Positions 8,805 to 16,717 of a stretch of 19,604 nucleotides of DNA are shown here, in pieces. Within the stretch, counting starts at the first letter, position 1. Each line of letters begins with the position of its first letter. The DNA is from Chitinophagales bacterium (GTDB lineage: Bacteria; Bacteroidota; Bacteroidia; Chitinophagales; Chitinophagaceae). The stretch spans positions 1 through 19,604 of the forward strand of contig JAAFHG010000021.1 in the NCBI GenBank assembly GCA_013297585.1, given 5' to 3'. The notes beneath the pieces were generated by a model that searched no databases, was not told where the DNA came from, and worked only from the letters and a program-made list of their open reading frames with translations. The translations under genes and the position numbers were made by a program.

Positions 8805-8812
8805 CAAACGTA
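8805..8812 (-). promoter_or_regulatory. Predicted -7 box (TACGTTTG) for the fasciclin/SusCD operon
   Basis: On the minus strand this reads TACGTTTG, an exact match to the Bacteroidota -7 consensus TAnnTTTG. A -33 candidate ATTG (one mismatch from TTTG) lies 22 bases upstream, slightly wider than the usual spacing. An A10 tract (T-run at 8848-8857 on the plus strand) lies where an UP element would sit. It is the only perfect match to the consensus found in this intergenic region. Transcription would start near 8798-8800. Confidence 0.45.
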
Positions 8813-9199
8813 AATGTTTTTATTTAGAAAATTGCAATCGGTTGAAATTTTTTTTTTAACATTTCTTAACACTGTAGTAATACGTGTCAATAAAATACTA
8901 AAATATCAAGTTTAAAGGGGCTTAAAGTACGGATATCGACTGTACTTCTACTATCTCAATTTACAAAATCAATTAGCTCTAGCAAAACTTGAAAATTGTA
9001 GTTTTTGTATTGTTCGCAATTAATTCGGTACAGTGTACTAATGTATTTTCTTAAAAGTAAATGCAGCTGAATCTTGCACAACCTTGAGCCAAATGCTAAG
9101 AAAATGCATCTTGCATATTGTGAAAATATTTAGTGCATAAGAATATTATTTACAAAACAAAAAGCGCATTAATTAGCGTTGGCTACTATTGCACTAAAC

Positions 9200-9229
9200 A
9201 AAAAGGCCGTCTCAAAATTTGAGACAGCC
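9200..9229 (-). terminator. Intrinsic terminator after the GH10 xylanase gene
   Basis: On the minus strand a near-perfect stem spans 9229 down to 9205: GGC, one mismatch, then GTCTCAAA paired with its complement. It is followed directly by TTTTTG and TTT. It lies 31 bp after the xylanase stop codon and should end the fecI-fecR-susC-susD-xylanase transcription, which separates that unit from the fasciclin operon. Confidence 0.85.
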
Positions 9230-9260
9230 AAAATAATAAAATATTTACTTAACCTATATG

Positions 9261-10853
9261 CTATTGATTTTTTAGAGCTTTTAATATAGCAGTATATGCA
9301 GGTTTCTTTTTAAAATCGTTATCATAAAATAACGCAAATTCAGCACCATTTCTATACCTCCAACTGGAGCTATCGTGTAACCCCCAAATAGTAATACCAG
9401 CACGTTGCAATTTTGGTATGTTTCGTAAATAAGACGCTACAACATTTTGTGCCATTTGAGCTTGATAAGCCAATAATTGTGGTGTCGGTTGTTTTGCATT
9501 ACCACCCAATAGTGTTGCAATATCCAACTCGGTAATACGAATTTTTAGGCCAGTAGCACCTAATTTTCTAAACATATCTTCAATACCAACCATAGAAGTA
9601 TTCCAATCAATATGCATTTGTGTACCTATACCATCCACTTTTGCACCCTTACCACGTATTTCTGCCACATATTTAATTAAAGAATCGAGTTTTCTAGAAC
9701 TAGTTTCTAAGTTATAGTCATTAATAAATAAGTCGGCTGTTGGATCTGCGGCTTTAGCATAGTTAAACGCTTTTACACCAAAATCTCTTCCTAAATAATG
9801 GCTCCACACAAACCAAGTTGGGTCTGGTGAGTTGGCTTCGTTACGTATATCACCATTTTCTGTAAACATTTCATTAATTACGTCCCAAGCATTTATTCTA
9901 GTTTTATACCTACCTACCATATTTGTAATATACGTATTTAATGCTTGGTCTACTTTTAGTGCAATATTTGCACCCGATGGCGCTGTTACTATTTCCTTAA
10001 CACTAAAATCGTCTATCAGGTAAGTATTGGCCGCTTGCCCCATATCTAAGAAAACCCTATTGGTTGCACCATCAGCAGTAAAAGTGTGAGAAATTTGCTG
10101 CCATGCAGTACCAATTGTTTGGTCGCCTTGATATTGTGTATTATTAGCTGCCGATGCAGTTGACAGTCTTATTGAGCCACTTGGCGAAATTGCCCTAACC
10201 CAATACGATATTGTGTACTGCCTATTGGCAACCGTATTAAAAGTGCTACTTGCAAATTGTACACGCCATTGACTACCGGGGTAAGCTGTTGGATTTACAA
10301 CTTTTAAAGCACCTGTACCAGTTCTTATTTCTGTAGAAACATTAGTAGCAGTAAGTTGTGCAGTGCCTGCGGGGTTGCCAGTATTAAATGCAGCCCAATC
10401 TGTAATACCATTCTCAAAACCTGGATTTAGTAGAAGTTCATTTGCCGCAGGCGCAGTAAGACCAGTAAAATTACGTAAGTAAGTAATATTTTGCTGCGAA
10501 TGCCAAGCTAAAACATGGCCATAAATATTATTTGTAGTACCAATTGCGTTTACAAGTGCATCTGCTCTAGAGTAATCATATGTACCATTCGATTGTACAA
10601 TTTGATTATGCTTCATTTCGTTTTCGAAAGTGAAAGAGTTAAAATCTCTATTTGCAATAGCTGTATAAGTTGTGTTAGAACCATACAAACCCCTATTGAT
10701 AGCAACCCCAATAGGAAACTGTGCAACACTTTTTAGTGCAACACTACTATCATCTGTAAAGTTTCCCAAAGACATAGAATTGTTGGGATCTTTTTTACAA
10801 GAAAATAGTAATAAGGCAGTGCCAAATACCAATGAAATATCTTTAATTTTCAT
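9261..10853 (-). CDS. GH10 endo-1,4-beta-xylanase lipoprotein with a carbohydrate-binding module inserted in the catalytic domain
   Basis: A 530-residue lipoprotein (lipobox LFSC, Cys19), probably displayed at the cell surface. The GH10 barrel is split. Residues about 40-130 carry FTFENEMKHNQI and YGHVLAWHSQ, and residues about 295-530 carry the rest. The general acid/base is Glu328 (WDVINE) and the nucleophile is Glu442 (ITELDI); NDYNLE, GIGTQMH and IWGLHDSSSWR are also typical. Residues about 138-290 (NPGFENGITDW at the start, YLIDDFSVKEI at the end) form a CBM4/22-type beta-sandwich placed between the two halves. This layout is known from Bacteroides and Prevotella xylanases, where the inserted CBM binds xylan. 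Family knowledge gives endo-hydrolysis of the beta-1,4-xylan backbone. It closes the susCD operon and supports xylan as the substrate of that locus. The 213-bp gap before it is rich in hairpins. Confidence 0.95.
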   Translation of the reverse strand: MKIKDISLVFGTALLLFSCKKDPNNSMSLGNFTDDSSVALKSVAQFPIGVAINRGLYGSNTTYTAIANRDFNSFTFENEMKHNQIVQSNGTYDYSRADALVNAIGTTNNIYGHVLAWHSQQNITYLRNFTGLTAPAANELLLNPGFENGITDWAAFNTGNPAGTAQLTATNVSTEIRTGTGALKVVNPTAYPGSQWRVQFASSTFNTVANRQYTISYWVRAISPSGSIRLSTASAANNTQYQGDQTIGTAWQQISHTFTADGATNRVFLDMGQAANTYLIDDFSVKEIVTAPSGANIALKVDQALNTYITNMVGRYKTRINAWDVINEMFTENGDIRNEANSPDPTWFVWSHYLGRDFGVKAFNYAKAADPTADLFINDYNLETSSRKLDSLIKYVAEIRGKGAKVDGIGTQMHIDWNTSMVGIEDMFRKLGATGLKIRITELDIATLLGGNAKQPTPQLLAYQAQMAQNVVASYLRNIPKLQRAGITIWGLHDSSSWRYRNGAEFALFYDNDFKKKPAYTAILKALKNQ

Positions 10854-10925
10854 ATACTAAATTTTAACTGTAATATTATTCTGTTTAAATTGTATTCGAG
10901 TTGATAAGCAGTTTCAACCTAATAT

Positions 10926-11035
10926 ATTACAAGTAATCATAATAAGTTATATTACTTGTAACATTTCAATAAAAAAAAATGCATTGAAATAAAGGTCTCA
11001 CAATTGCATAAAAACTATGAAACCTTTATTTATGC
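10926..11035 (-). promoter_or_regulatory. Cluster of overlapping inverted repeats between susD and the xylanase gene
   Basis: Three consecutive perfect inverted repeats are visible. AAATAAAGGT (10987-10996) pairs with ACCTTTATTT (11022-11031). ATTTCAAT (10963-10970) pairs with ATTGAAAT (10983-10990). TTACAAGTAAT (10927-10937) pairs with ATTACTTGTAA (10951-10961). An alternative stem, GCATAAA (11006-11012) with TTTATGC (11029-11035), competes with the first, and the first and second also overlap by 4 bases. On the minus-strand transcript this falls 40-150 nt after the susD stop and before the xylanase start. It could tune the relative expression of the surface proteins and the enzyme by processing or attenuation. 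That role is inference; only the repeats are seen. Confidence 0.45.
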
Positions 11036-11073
11036 TAGCCTACAAAAAATGCTTACTGCAATTATAAAAACAT

Positions 11074-13056
11074 TTAGTAACCAGGATTTTGATAAGCTGC
11101 TTTCTCTTGTGCTGTCATTTCCATGCCATCAATTTGGCCTTGTGGTATAGGCCTTAAATAATGCTTAGGTTCTATGGTTCTTGTAAATGACTGTGGTGTA
11201 TGTGCACCGTATGTAGCTGCGCAAATTTGGTAAGTACCTGCTAGCTCGTTCCATTTTTGCGTACGTACCAAATCGTACCAGCGATAGCCTTCACCAAAAT
11301 ATTCACGAGAACGTTCTGCCAGAATATAATTTAAATCAACTGTAGCAGGTGTTGCTGCTACCATTGCGGCACTATTATCTGCAACAAAAGCGGCGTTATT
11401 TTTATTCGAAAATTTCCATTTGCCAGCTCTTGCACGAATTACGTTTATCAAGTCTCTTGCAGATTTTCCTGCTTGTGCAGTTGCACCTTTTACATTTGCT
11501 TCAGCCGCAATAAAATAAAACTCAGAGAATTTAGCAACATTAAAAGGTCTGGTACTAGGTACATTAGGTTCGCCCAATCCAGTACCATTATCTGTACGGT
11601 AAACACCTAATTTCCAAAGACCCGGATAAAAAATTCTACTAATGCCACTTGGTGCAATTACAAAATCGGCTCTACCCGGCTTTTGACCAGCCCCAATATT
11701 GTTAGAAGTTTTACCAGCAAAAGTGGCGCCCGTAGGATATACCAATCCTACAGCATCTGCATCGTATTCTAAAAAGCTTACAATAGCTTCACCAGGCAAA
11801 ACAGGCAAATCATTGGCATTGTACAATACCGTATTTGGAACGTTACCAGCTTTAGGCCAATTAGCCCTATAAACAGAGGTAAATGTACCATCGTAACGAG
11901 CATCAAGTGTTTTTTCGGCAAACGTATTGGTAAACACACCAATTGGGGGGCACATACGTGTATAAGGACGACCTAATGATTGAGCCGCTTCTCTTTGTAC
12001 CGAGCTTACTGCCGTTCCTGCACCATTGGCATTAGGTGCGCTACGTATAATTGTATAGTTTGGTGTAACCATCCATACAGCTGAATTTCTACCGTTACCT
12101 ACTTCGCTTTCAAAACCAGTTATTGCAACACCATTGTACAAGGCATTTTGTTGTGTATGATCTGCATAAAGCATGGTTTCTATATTTCTATCATTACTTC
12201 CTACATGAATATCGTAATAAGTACCTAATAACCCATAAGGGCCAGGTGTGTTAATCGCATCTACTGCAACATCGTATGCTTTTTGAAAATAAGCTGCAAC
12301 ACTATTATTATCCGGGTCAACCCTATTTGCTACCGTAGGATAAGTAGGTATATTATTAGGATTTTGTAACCACCAAGCATAGGTTAAGTATGCTTTAGCT
12401 AGCATTAGTCGAGCAACGTTTTTAGTTACCCCACCAACTACTCTAGGATTAGTAGGTAAATCAGCAACGGCTTTTAGTAAATCAGGAAAAATTGCTTTTG
12501 TGTATACTTCTGGTACAGTATTTCTTACCGATGATCTTGATGGCGAAGCATTAAACTTTAATTCTCCAGAACCTAAATCAAGCGGTACACCACCAAAGGT
12601 TTGCACCAATAAAAAATAATCGAACGCTCTAAAAAATCTTGCTTCAGCTATTAAAGACGCAGGTATGGTAGGTACTGTTGTGGCATTTTCAATTACACCA
12701 CTACAAGTATTTATGTTTGTATACGCAATACCCCACAATGCATCGCTTCTACTGCTTGCTGGTGTTATTTGCCCTACACCACTTAAATCCATATCTCTAA
12801 AATTAGCATCGGCACTTTGGGCATAGGTATATTCATCGGTACCTGTTTCAAGGGTATTGTAAAAATATGGTTGCCCATAAATAGAGCGTAAGTGCTGATA
12901 CATTGCAGTAATACCGCCCTGTACACCAGCTTCTGTTTTAAAAAATTCTGGCGTAAAAGTGCTTCTTGGTAATTCTTCCAATATTTTTTTACAACCCGAT
13001 AAGACTATCACTGATAAGACAGCCAGTATGAAGATTTTATTTTTTATAGTTTTCAT
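11074..13056 (-). CDS. SusD/RagB-family lipoprotein, xylan locus
   Basis: A 660-residue lipoprotein, with the lipobox LSGC (Cys22) followed by KKILEELPRSTFTPEFF. Family signatures are AEARFFRAFDYFLLVQTFGGVPL (about residue 135), EFYFIAAEANVKG, and LAERSREYFGEGYRWYDLVRTQKW near the C-terminus. The end is LRPIPQGQIDG...QNPGY, the standard SusD tail. It is longer than many SusD proteins (often about 500-600 residues), with extra loops in the middle that may shape a ligand-specific surface. The start is only 14 bp after its susC partner, so the two are certainly co-transcribed. The family role is the extracellular lid and ligand binder of the SusC barrel; with a GH10 xylanase as the next gene, xylo-oligosaccharides or xylan are the likely ligand. 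Substrate assignment rests on context only. Confidence 0.95.
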   Translation of the reverse strand: MKTIKNKIFILAVLSVIVLSGCKKILEELPRSTFTPEFFKTEAGVQGGITAMYQHLRSIYGQPYFYNTLETGTDEYTYAQSADANFRDMDLSGVGQITPASSRSDALWGIAYTNINTCSGVIENATTVPTIPASLIAEARFFRAFDYFLLVQTFGGVPLDLGSGELKFNASPSRSSVRNTVPEVYTKAIFPDLLKAVADLPTNPRVVGGVTKNVARLMLAKAYLTYAWWLQNPNNIPTYPTVANRVDPDNNSVAAYFQKAYDVAVDAINTPGPYGLLGTYYDIHVGSNDRNIETMLYADHTQQNALYNGVAITGFESEVGNGRNSAVWMVTPNYTIIRSAPNANGAGTAVSSVQREAAQSLGRPYTRMCPPIGVFTNTFAEKTLDARYDGTFTSVYRANWPKAGNVPNTVLYNANDLPVLPGEAIVSFLEYDADAVGLVYPTGATFAGKTSNNIGAGQKPGRADFVIAPSGISRIFYPGLWKLGVYRTDNGTGLGEPNVPSTRPFNVAKFSEFYFIAAEANVKGATAQAGKSARDLINVIRARAGKWKFSNKNNAAFVADNSAAMVAATPATVDLNYILAERSREYFGEGYRWYDLVRTQKWNELAGTYQICAATYGAHTPQSFTRTIEPKHYLRPIPQGQIDGMEMTAQEKAAYQNPGY

Positions 13057-13070
13057 AATACTTTAATTTT

Positions 13071-16000
13071 TTAGAATGATAAATTAACACCTACAATAAA
13101 ATTTCGTGTAGGTGGTGTATTGAAACCTACCGTTAAGATGCGTCTAAAATTTTGAGAAAGATTGACTGCTGCATTCTCATTACCAAAGGAATTGGATTCT
13201 GGATCCATACCAGACTCTTTGTGGAATGGCGAGAAGAATACAAATGGATTTTGTACTGTAAAGTAAGTACGTAGCTTAACGTCTTTATTTTTCAGTAACG
13301 AGTAGTTGAAATCGTAAGCCAGGGTAATTGTTCTAATTTTTAAGAAAGACCCATCAAAATAACTTAGCGTACTACCATATTTTGGATTATCGTTACTAAT
13401 TGGGCCAGCAGGGTTAGGATATTTAGCATTTGTATTAGTAGGCGTCCAATAATCTACATTGATATTATTTCTTCTACCAGTTAATAAGTTTAAATAACCG
13501 TTAGAGCCGTGTATTGTGCTAAGTATCGTTCCACCTTTTCTAAAAAAGCCTACTACACTTAAATCAAAACCTTTGTAGTTTAGTCTTGTATTAAAGCCAC
13601 CTTGCCACTGAGGATCCACTTCTATTATTTGTCTATCGGCTGGCGTAATAGCTCTTACAGGTTTGCCATTTGCATCATAATCACCTGTGTACAATACTTT
13701 TATCATACCAACTGTTCCACCTGGCTCTAAAATATTAAGATTATTATCTACCGCATCTTTAGCATCTTTCCACAGACCTACTTTTTTATAGTCATAAATT
13801 GAATTGATATTATAACCCACAAACCACCAGTTTGCCTCATCACGTACTTGACCAGACGCAAGCGATACTAGTTTATTACGATTAGCAAAGAAATTAACAC
13901 CAACATCCCATGTTAAACCTTTTGAATTTTCGATGATCGTACCATTTAGGCTCAACTCAATGCCTTTGTTTTGCGTAGCACCAATATTTGCGGTGTAACC
14001 GCCTACACCAGATGTTTGAGGTAATCCAAGGTTTAATAAGATATTTTCTGTTTCGGTGGTATAGTATTCAAATGTACCGCTCAAACGACCTTTAAGTAAA
14101 GAGAAGTCTAAACCAAAATTGGTTGTTCGAGAATATTCCCAATCTAAATTTGGGTTAGGTAATTGAGATACAAAAAAACCAGTTGCGTATCCTGTAGGAC
14201 CAAAATTGTAAGGTGCTGTACCTAAGCCACCCAAGGTTGCATAAGGTGCAATTGCCTGATTAGAAGTTTGTCCAAAACCTGCTCTAATTTTTAAATTAGT
14301 AATCCAAGAAATAGACTTCATAAACGACTCTTCTGAAATATTCCAACCTACTGATACTGCTGGATAGGTTTTCCACTTATTGCCTGCGCCAAGTCTTGAT
14401 GAACCATCTGACCTAATAGCAGCTGAGAATAAATATTTGTTATCATACGAATATTGAACACGTCCCATTAAAGAAGAAAGCCCCCATTGCTGGTATGCCT
14501 GATTGTTGGGATCAATTGTAATTTGACCATCAGCACGACCAATATTGTAGTAATTAAAAGCATCTACAGGTATATCTAAAGCAGACATATTAGATCTATC
14601 AAAAGTATTTTGCTCGTTAGAGTATAGTGCTGTTAGGTTTACATTATGTTTTTTAGCAAATACTTTATCGTAGGTTACTATATTTTCAAAAGTCCAGTGA
14701 AATGTTCTTTGATTATCTACAGATGCATTAGAAACGGTTAAGGGATTGACATTATTTACACCTTTACCAGTATAAGTTCCATTATGACCATGCCTATAAT
14801 CTAAGCCTAAATTAAATCGGTATTTTAAACCAGTTAAAAACGGGGCTTTTATCTCGCCAAATACGGCATTATAGGTTGCAAATGTGTTGTTTCTATTTAC
14901 CCATTGGTCATTATCATTCAATCTGTTTACAACATCTTTAGTTAAAACATATTGTTCATCGGCAGCCATCCTAATGGTTCTTTTCAATGTTCCATCAAGG
15001 TTATATGGGCTAGCAATTGGCGACATGCTTAGTGTATTGTATATACCAACTTGATTGCCTCTAGAATCGTTTAAAATTGTATTGGTGGTAATGCCTAGTC
15101 TAAAATATTTACCAATATTTTGATCTATTGAAGCACGCAAAGAGTAGCGTTTATAATCCTGCGTAGGTATTACGCCTTTATTATCGTGATAGCCAAAGCC
15201 AAAACTATAATTACCTGTTTCGCTACCGCCGGTTAAACTCAAACTATGGTCTTGTACTATACCCGTTTTATAGAGCATATCTTGCCAATCTGTATTAATA
15301 GAATCTGCTTCATCTATCCCATTTAAGTAGCCACCTGCAGATACTGGTCTTGCTGCACGTAATGCCACAAATTGAGGGCCATTCATCATAGGAAACTTAG
15401 CAAATACCTCTTGATTACCAAAATAGCTCGCATAGGCTATTTTCGGCTTTCTGCCTTTGCCGCCTTTTTCGGTGGTAACAATAATTACACCATTGGCACC
15501 TCTACTACCATAAATTGCGGTAGCAGAAGCATCTTTAAGTACTTCTATATTTTTAATGTCATTTGGGTTAATGTCTGCTAGTGAGCCAATAAATGGAATA
15601 CCATCAAGAATAATTAATGGATTATTATCGGCACTTAAAGATCTTGTACCTCTAATACGAATTTGCATGGTTGCACCTGGCCTAGTTGATGTTTGTGCAA
15701 TATCTACACCTGCGAGTCGGCCTTGTAAAGCTTGGCTAATATTTGGTGATGGCACTTCACGCAACGCTGCACCACCAATAGATACTATAGACCCAGTTAC
15801 ATCTTTCTTTTTTTGAGTACCATACCCTACCACAATTATATCTTCAATCTTAGAACTTTTACTAACTAGTATCACATTTACATCGGTGCTACTTCCAATT
15901 TTTACTTCTTTGGTTTCGTAGCCAATAGATGAAAATACAAGTGTTAATCCTTGCTCTGCAACAGTGATGGTAAAAGAACCATCAGCATTGCTACTAGTAC

Positions 16001-16508
16001 CAAGTTTTGTACCTTTTACCGTTACAGATACGGCCTCTAGTGGCAGGTTATTATCACCAGTTATTTTTCCCGTAATTTTAATTGGTGGTGCAACTACGGC
16101 AGTTTCTACAGCAAGCGGTGCTACCAACTTATTTTTTATGATAATCGTTTGATCTACAATGGTATAAGACAATGGCTGGTTAATAAACAATTGGTCTAAT
16201 ACGACATTTAGCGGTGTGTTTTTAACCTCAAGCGTTACTTTATTAGCTTTTTGCAACAACTCGTCGGTGTAAAGAAATGTGTAGCCAGCTTGTTTCTTAA
16301 TTTCTTTAAAAACTTTCTCAATTGACACGTTTTTTTGAGAAAGCGTAACTTGCTGTGCGGTAGCAGTAGCACTCACCTTTAAGCACATAGCAAGTATAAT
16401 AACAACGGAAATTTTCATAACCTTAATGATTTGAGAATCTAAAAAGGAGAGCGAATTAGACGATTTATTTTTACAATAAACACGCCTTCTTTTAGCAATC
16501 GATAGCAT
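13071..16508 (-). CDS. SusC/RagA-family TonB-dependent transporter with STN signalling domain, xylan locus
   Basis: A 1145-residue outer-membrane transducer. Domain order: signal peptide (hydrophobic core 32-45), STN domain about 54-126 (VTLSQKNVSIEKVFKEIKKQ), carboxypeptidase-regulatory-like domain about 144-215, TonB box at about 222-230 (EDIIVVGYG), plug about 233-350 (QALQGRLAGVDIAQ, IRIRGTRSLSADNNPLIILDGIPF, VLKDASATAIYGSRGANGV), then the barrel ending in NFIVGVNLSF. The STN domain is known to contact FecR-type anti-sigma factors, and a fecI-fecR pair lies directly upstream. The receptor is therefore expected both to import the ligand and to report its presence. The ATG at 16508 gives a 30-residue basic leader before a second Met (16418). 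Long leaders are common in this family, so I keep the first, but the second is possible. The spacer from fecR is 209 bp and structured. Confidence 0.95.
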   Translation of the reverse strand: MLSIAKRRRVYCKNKSSNSLSFLDSQIIKVMKISVVIILAMCLKVSATATAQQVTLSQKNVSIEKVFKEIKKQAGYTFLYTDELLQKANKVTLEVKNTPLNVVLDQLFINQPLSYTIVDQTIIIKNKLVAPLAVETAVVAPPIKITGKITGDNNLPLEAVSVTVKGTKLGTSSNADGSFTITVAEQGLTLVFSSIGYETKEVKIGSSTDVNVILVSKSSKIEDIIVVGYGTQKKKDVTGSIVSIGGAALREVPSPNISQALQGRLAGVDIAQTSTRPGATMQIRIRGTRSLSADNNPLIILDGIPFIGSLADINPNDIKNIEVLKDASATAIYGSRGANGVIIVTTEKGGKGRKPKIAYASYFGNQEVFAKFPMMNGPQFVALRAARPVSAGGYLNGIDEADSINTDWQDMLYKTGIVQDHSLSLTGGSETGNYSFGFGYHDNKGVIPTQDYKRYSLRASIDQNIGKYFRLGITTNTILNDSRGNQVGIYNTLSMSPIASPYNLDGTLKRTIRMAADEQYVLTKDVVNRLNDNDQWVNRNNTFATYNAVFGEIKAPFLTGLKYRFNLGLDYRHGHNGTYTGKGVNNVNPLTVSNASVDNQRTFHWTFENIVTYDKVFAKKHNVNLTALYSNEQNTFDRSNMSALDIPVDAFNYYNIGRADGQITIDPNNQAYQQWGLSSLMGRVQYSYDNKYLFSAAIRSDGSSRLGAGNKWKTYPAVSVGWNISEESFMKSISWITNLKIRAGFGQTSNQAIAPYATLGGLGTAPYNFGPTGYATGFFVSQLPNPNLDWEYSRTTNFGLDFSLLKGRLSGTFEYYTTETENILLNLGLPQTSGVGGYTANIGATQNKGIELSLNGTIIENSKGLTWDVGVNFFANRNKLVSLASGQVRDEANWWFVGYNINSIYDYKKVGLWKDAKDAVDNNLNILEPGGTVGMIKVLYTGDYDANGKPVRAITPADRQIIEVDPQWQGGFNTRLNYKGFDLSVVGFFRKGGTILSTIHGSNGYLNLLTGRRNNINVDYWTPTNTNAKYPNPAGPISNDNPKYGSTLSYFDGSFLKIRTITLAYDFNYSLLKNKDVKLRTYFTVQNPFVFFSPFHKESGMDPESNSFGNENAAVNLSQNFRRILTVGFNTPPTRNFIVGVNLSF

Positions 16509-16515
16509 ATATTTG
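16508..16515 (+). promoter_or_regulatory. Predicted plus-strand -7 box (TATATTTG)
   Basis: This is an exact match to the Bacteroidota consensus TAnnTTTG, on the strand opposite all protein genes. It overlaps the first base of the susC start codon and points toward the terminator at 16596-16627. No clear TTTG is seen at the usual -33 distance, which lowers confidence. A second, imperfect box (TGTTTTTG, 16551-16558) lies downstream and could serve instead. Confidence 0.35.
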
Positions 16516-16519
16516 TGGT

Positions 16520-16627
16520 GTTTGGTTTAAAATTAAAATACGTTGAACTGTGTTTTTGTTAATCTCAAACAGGCAGATTTCTAACAAAATCTGTGGCCGA
16601 AAATGCTACGAACATTTTCGGCTTTTT
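16520..16627 (+). ncRNA. Predicted cis-antisense small RNA opposite the susC leader
   Basis: A plus-strand transcript starting near 16520 (from the -7 box at 16508-16515) and ending at the terminator T-run at 16627 would be about 108 nt long. If the second box is used it would be about 60 nt. It would be fully complementary to the 5' leader of the minus-strand susC mRNA. Near its 3' end it could fold into two adjacent hairpins: CAGATTT/AAATCTG at 16574-16593 and the terminator. Antisense small RNAs in just this place, between the anti-sigma gene and susC, are known in Bacteroides (DonS in B. fragilis and relatives), where they repress the locus. The terminator is clearly seen; the RNA itself and its function are inferred. 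Confidence 0.4.
16596..16627 (+). terminator. Strong intrinsic terminator on the plus strand, without a plus-strand gene
   Basis: GCCGAAAATG (16596-16605) and CATTTTCGGC (16613-16622) form a perfect 10-bp stem with a 7-base loop, followed on the plus strand by TTTTT. Read on the minus strand the stem is followed by CACAGATTTTG, so it lacks a proper U-tract in the direction of the fecR-susC transcript. It may still be a partial barrier or a leader hairpin there. Confidence 0.75.
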
Positions 16628-16717
16628 ATTGAGCTTAACTGAGCAATTTGTGGGGCTATATTCTTAAAAAATTGCCTGTAATGGTATTATGTATCAGTTA
16701 AAATCATAGTGTTTTTT

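Larger units (their letters stand above)
8448..9199. other. Long intergenic region: leader and promoter region of the fasciclin/SusCD operon
   Basis: About 750 bp without a convincing gene on either strand. It lies between the terminator of the xylanase gene and the fasciclin gene. It is very AT-rich and contains one perfect Bacteroidota -7 box on the minus strand (8805-8812). A run of ten T (8848-8857) lies upstream of that box in minus orientation, where an A-tract could act as an UP element. Inverted repeats are noted separately at 8546-8574 and 8590-8606, and a weaker one, CCC and GGG around an A-run, lies at about 8703-8716. If the box is used, the fasciclin operon has a leader of roughly 350 nt. 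Between about 8900 and 9199 I see nothing I can name. Confidence 0.6.

Noticed and set aside
8448..9199. Hidden small gene in the long intergenic region
   Set aside because: No open frame with a plausible start, composition or motif was found on either strand; the region is AT-rich with many stops.
15372..15816. Plus-strand open frames inside the STN-susC gene
   Set aside because: They are mirror frames of the plug region, with codon content dictated by the real minus-strand gene and no family similarity.
16596..16622. Hairpin as a minus-strand terminator between fecR and susC
   Set aside because: On the minus strand the stem is followed by CACAGATTTTG with no proper U-tract, so it is called as a plus-strand terminator; partial attenuation on the minus strand remains possible.
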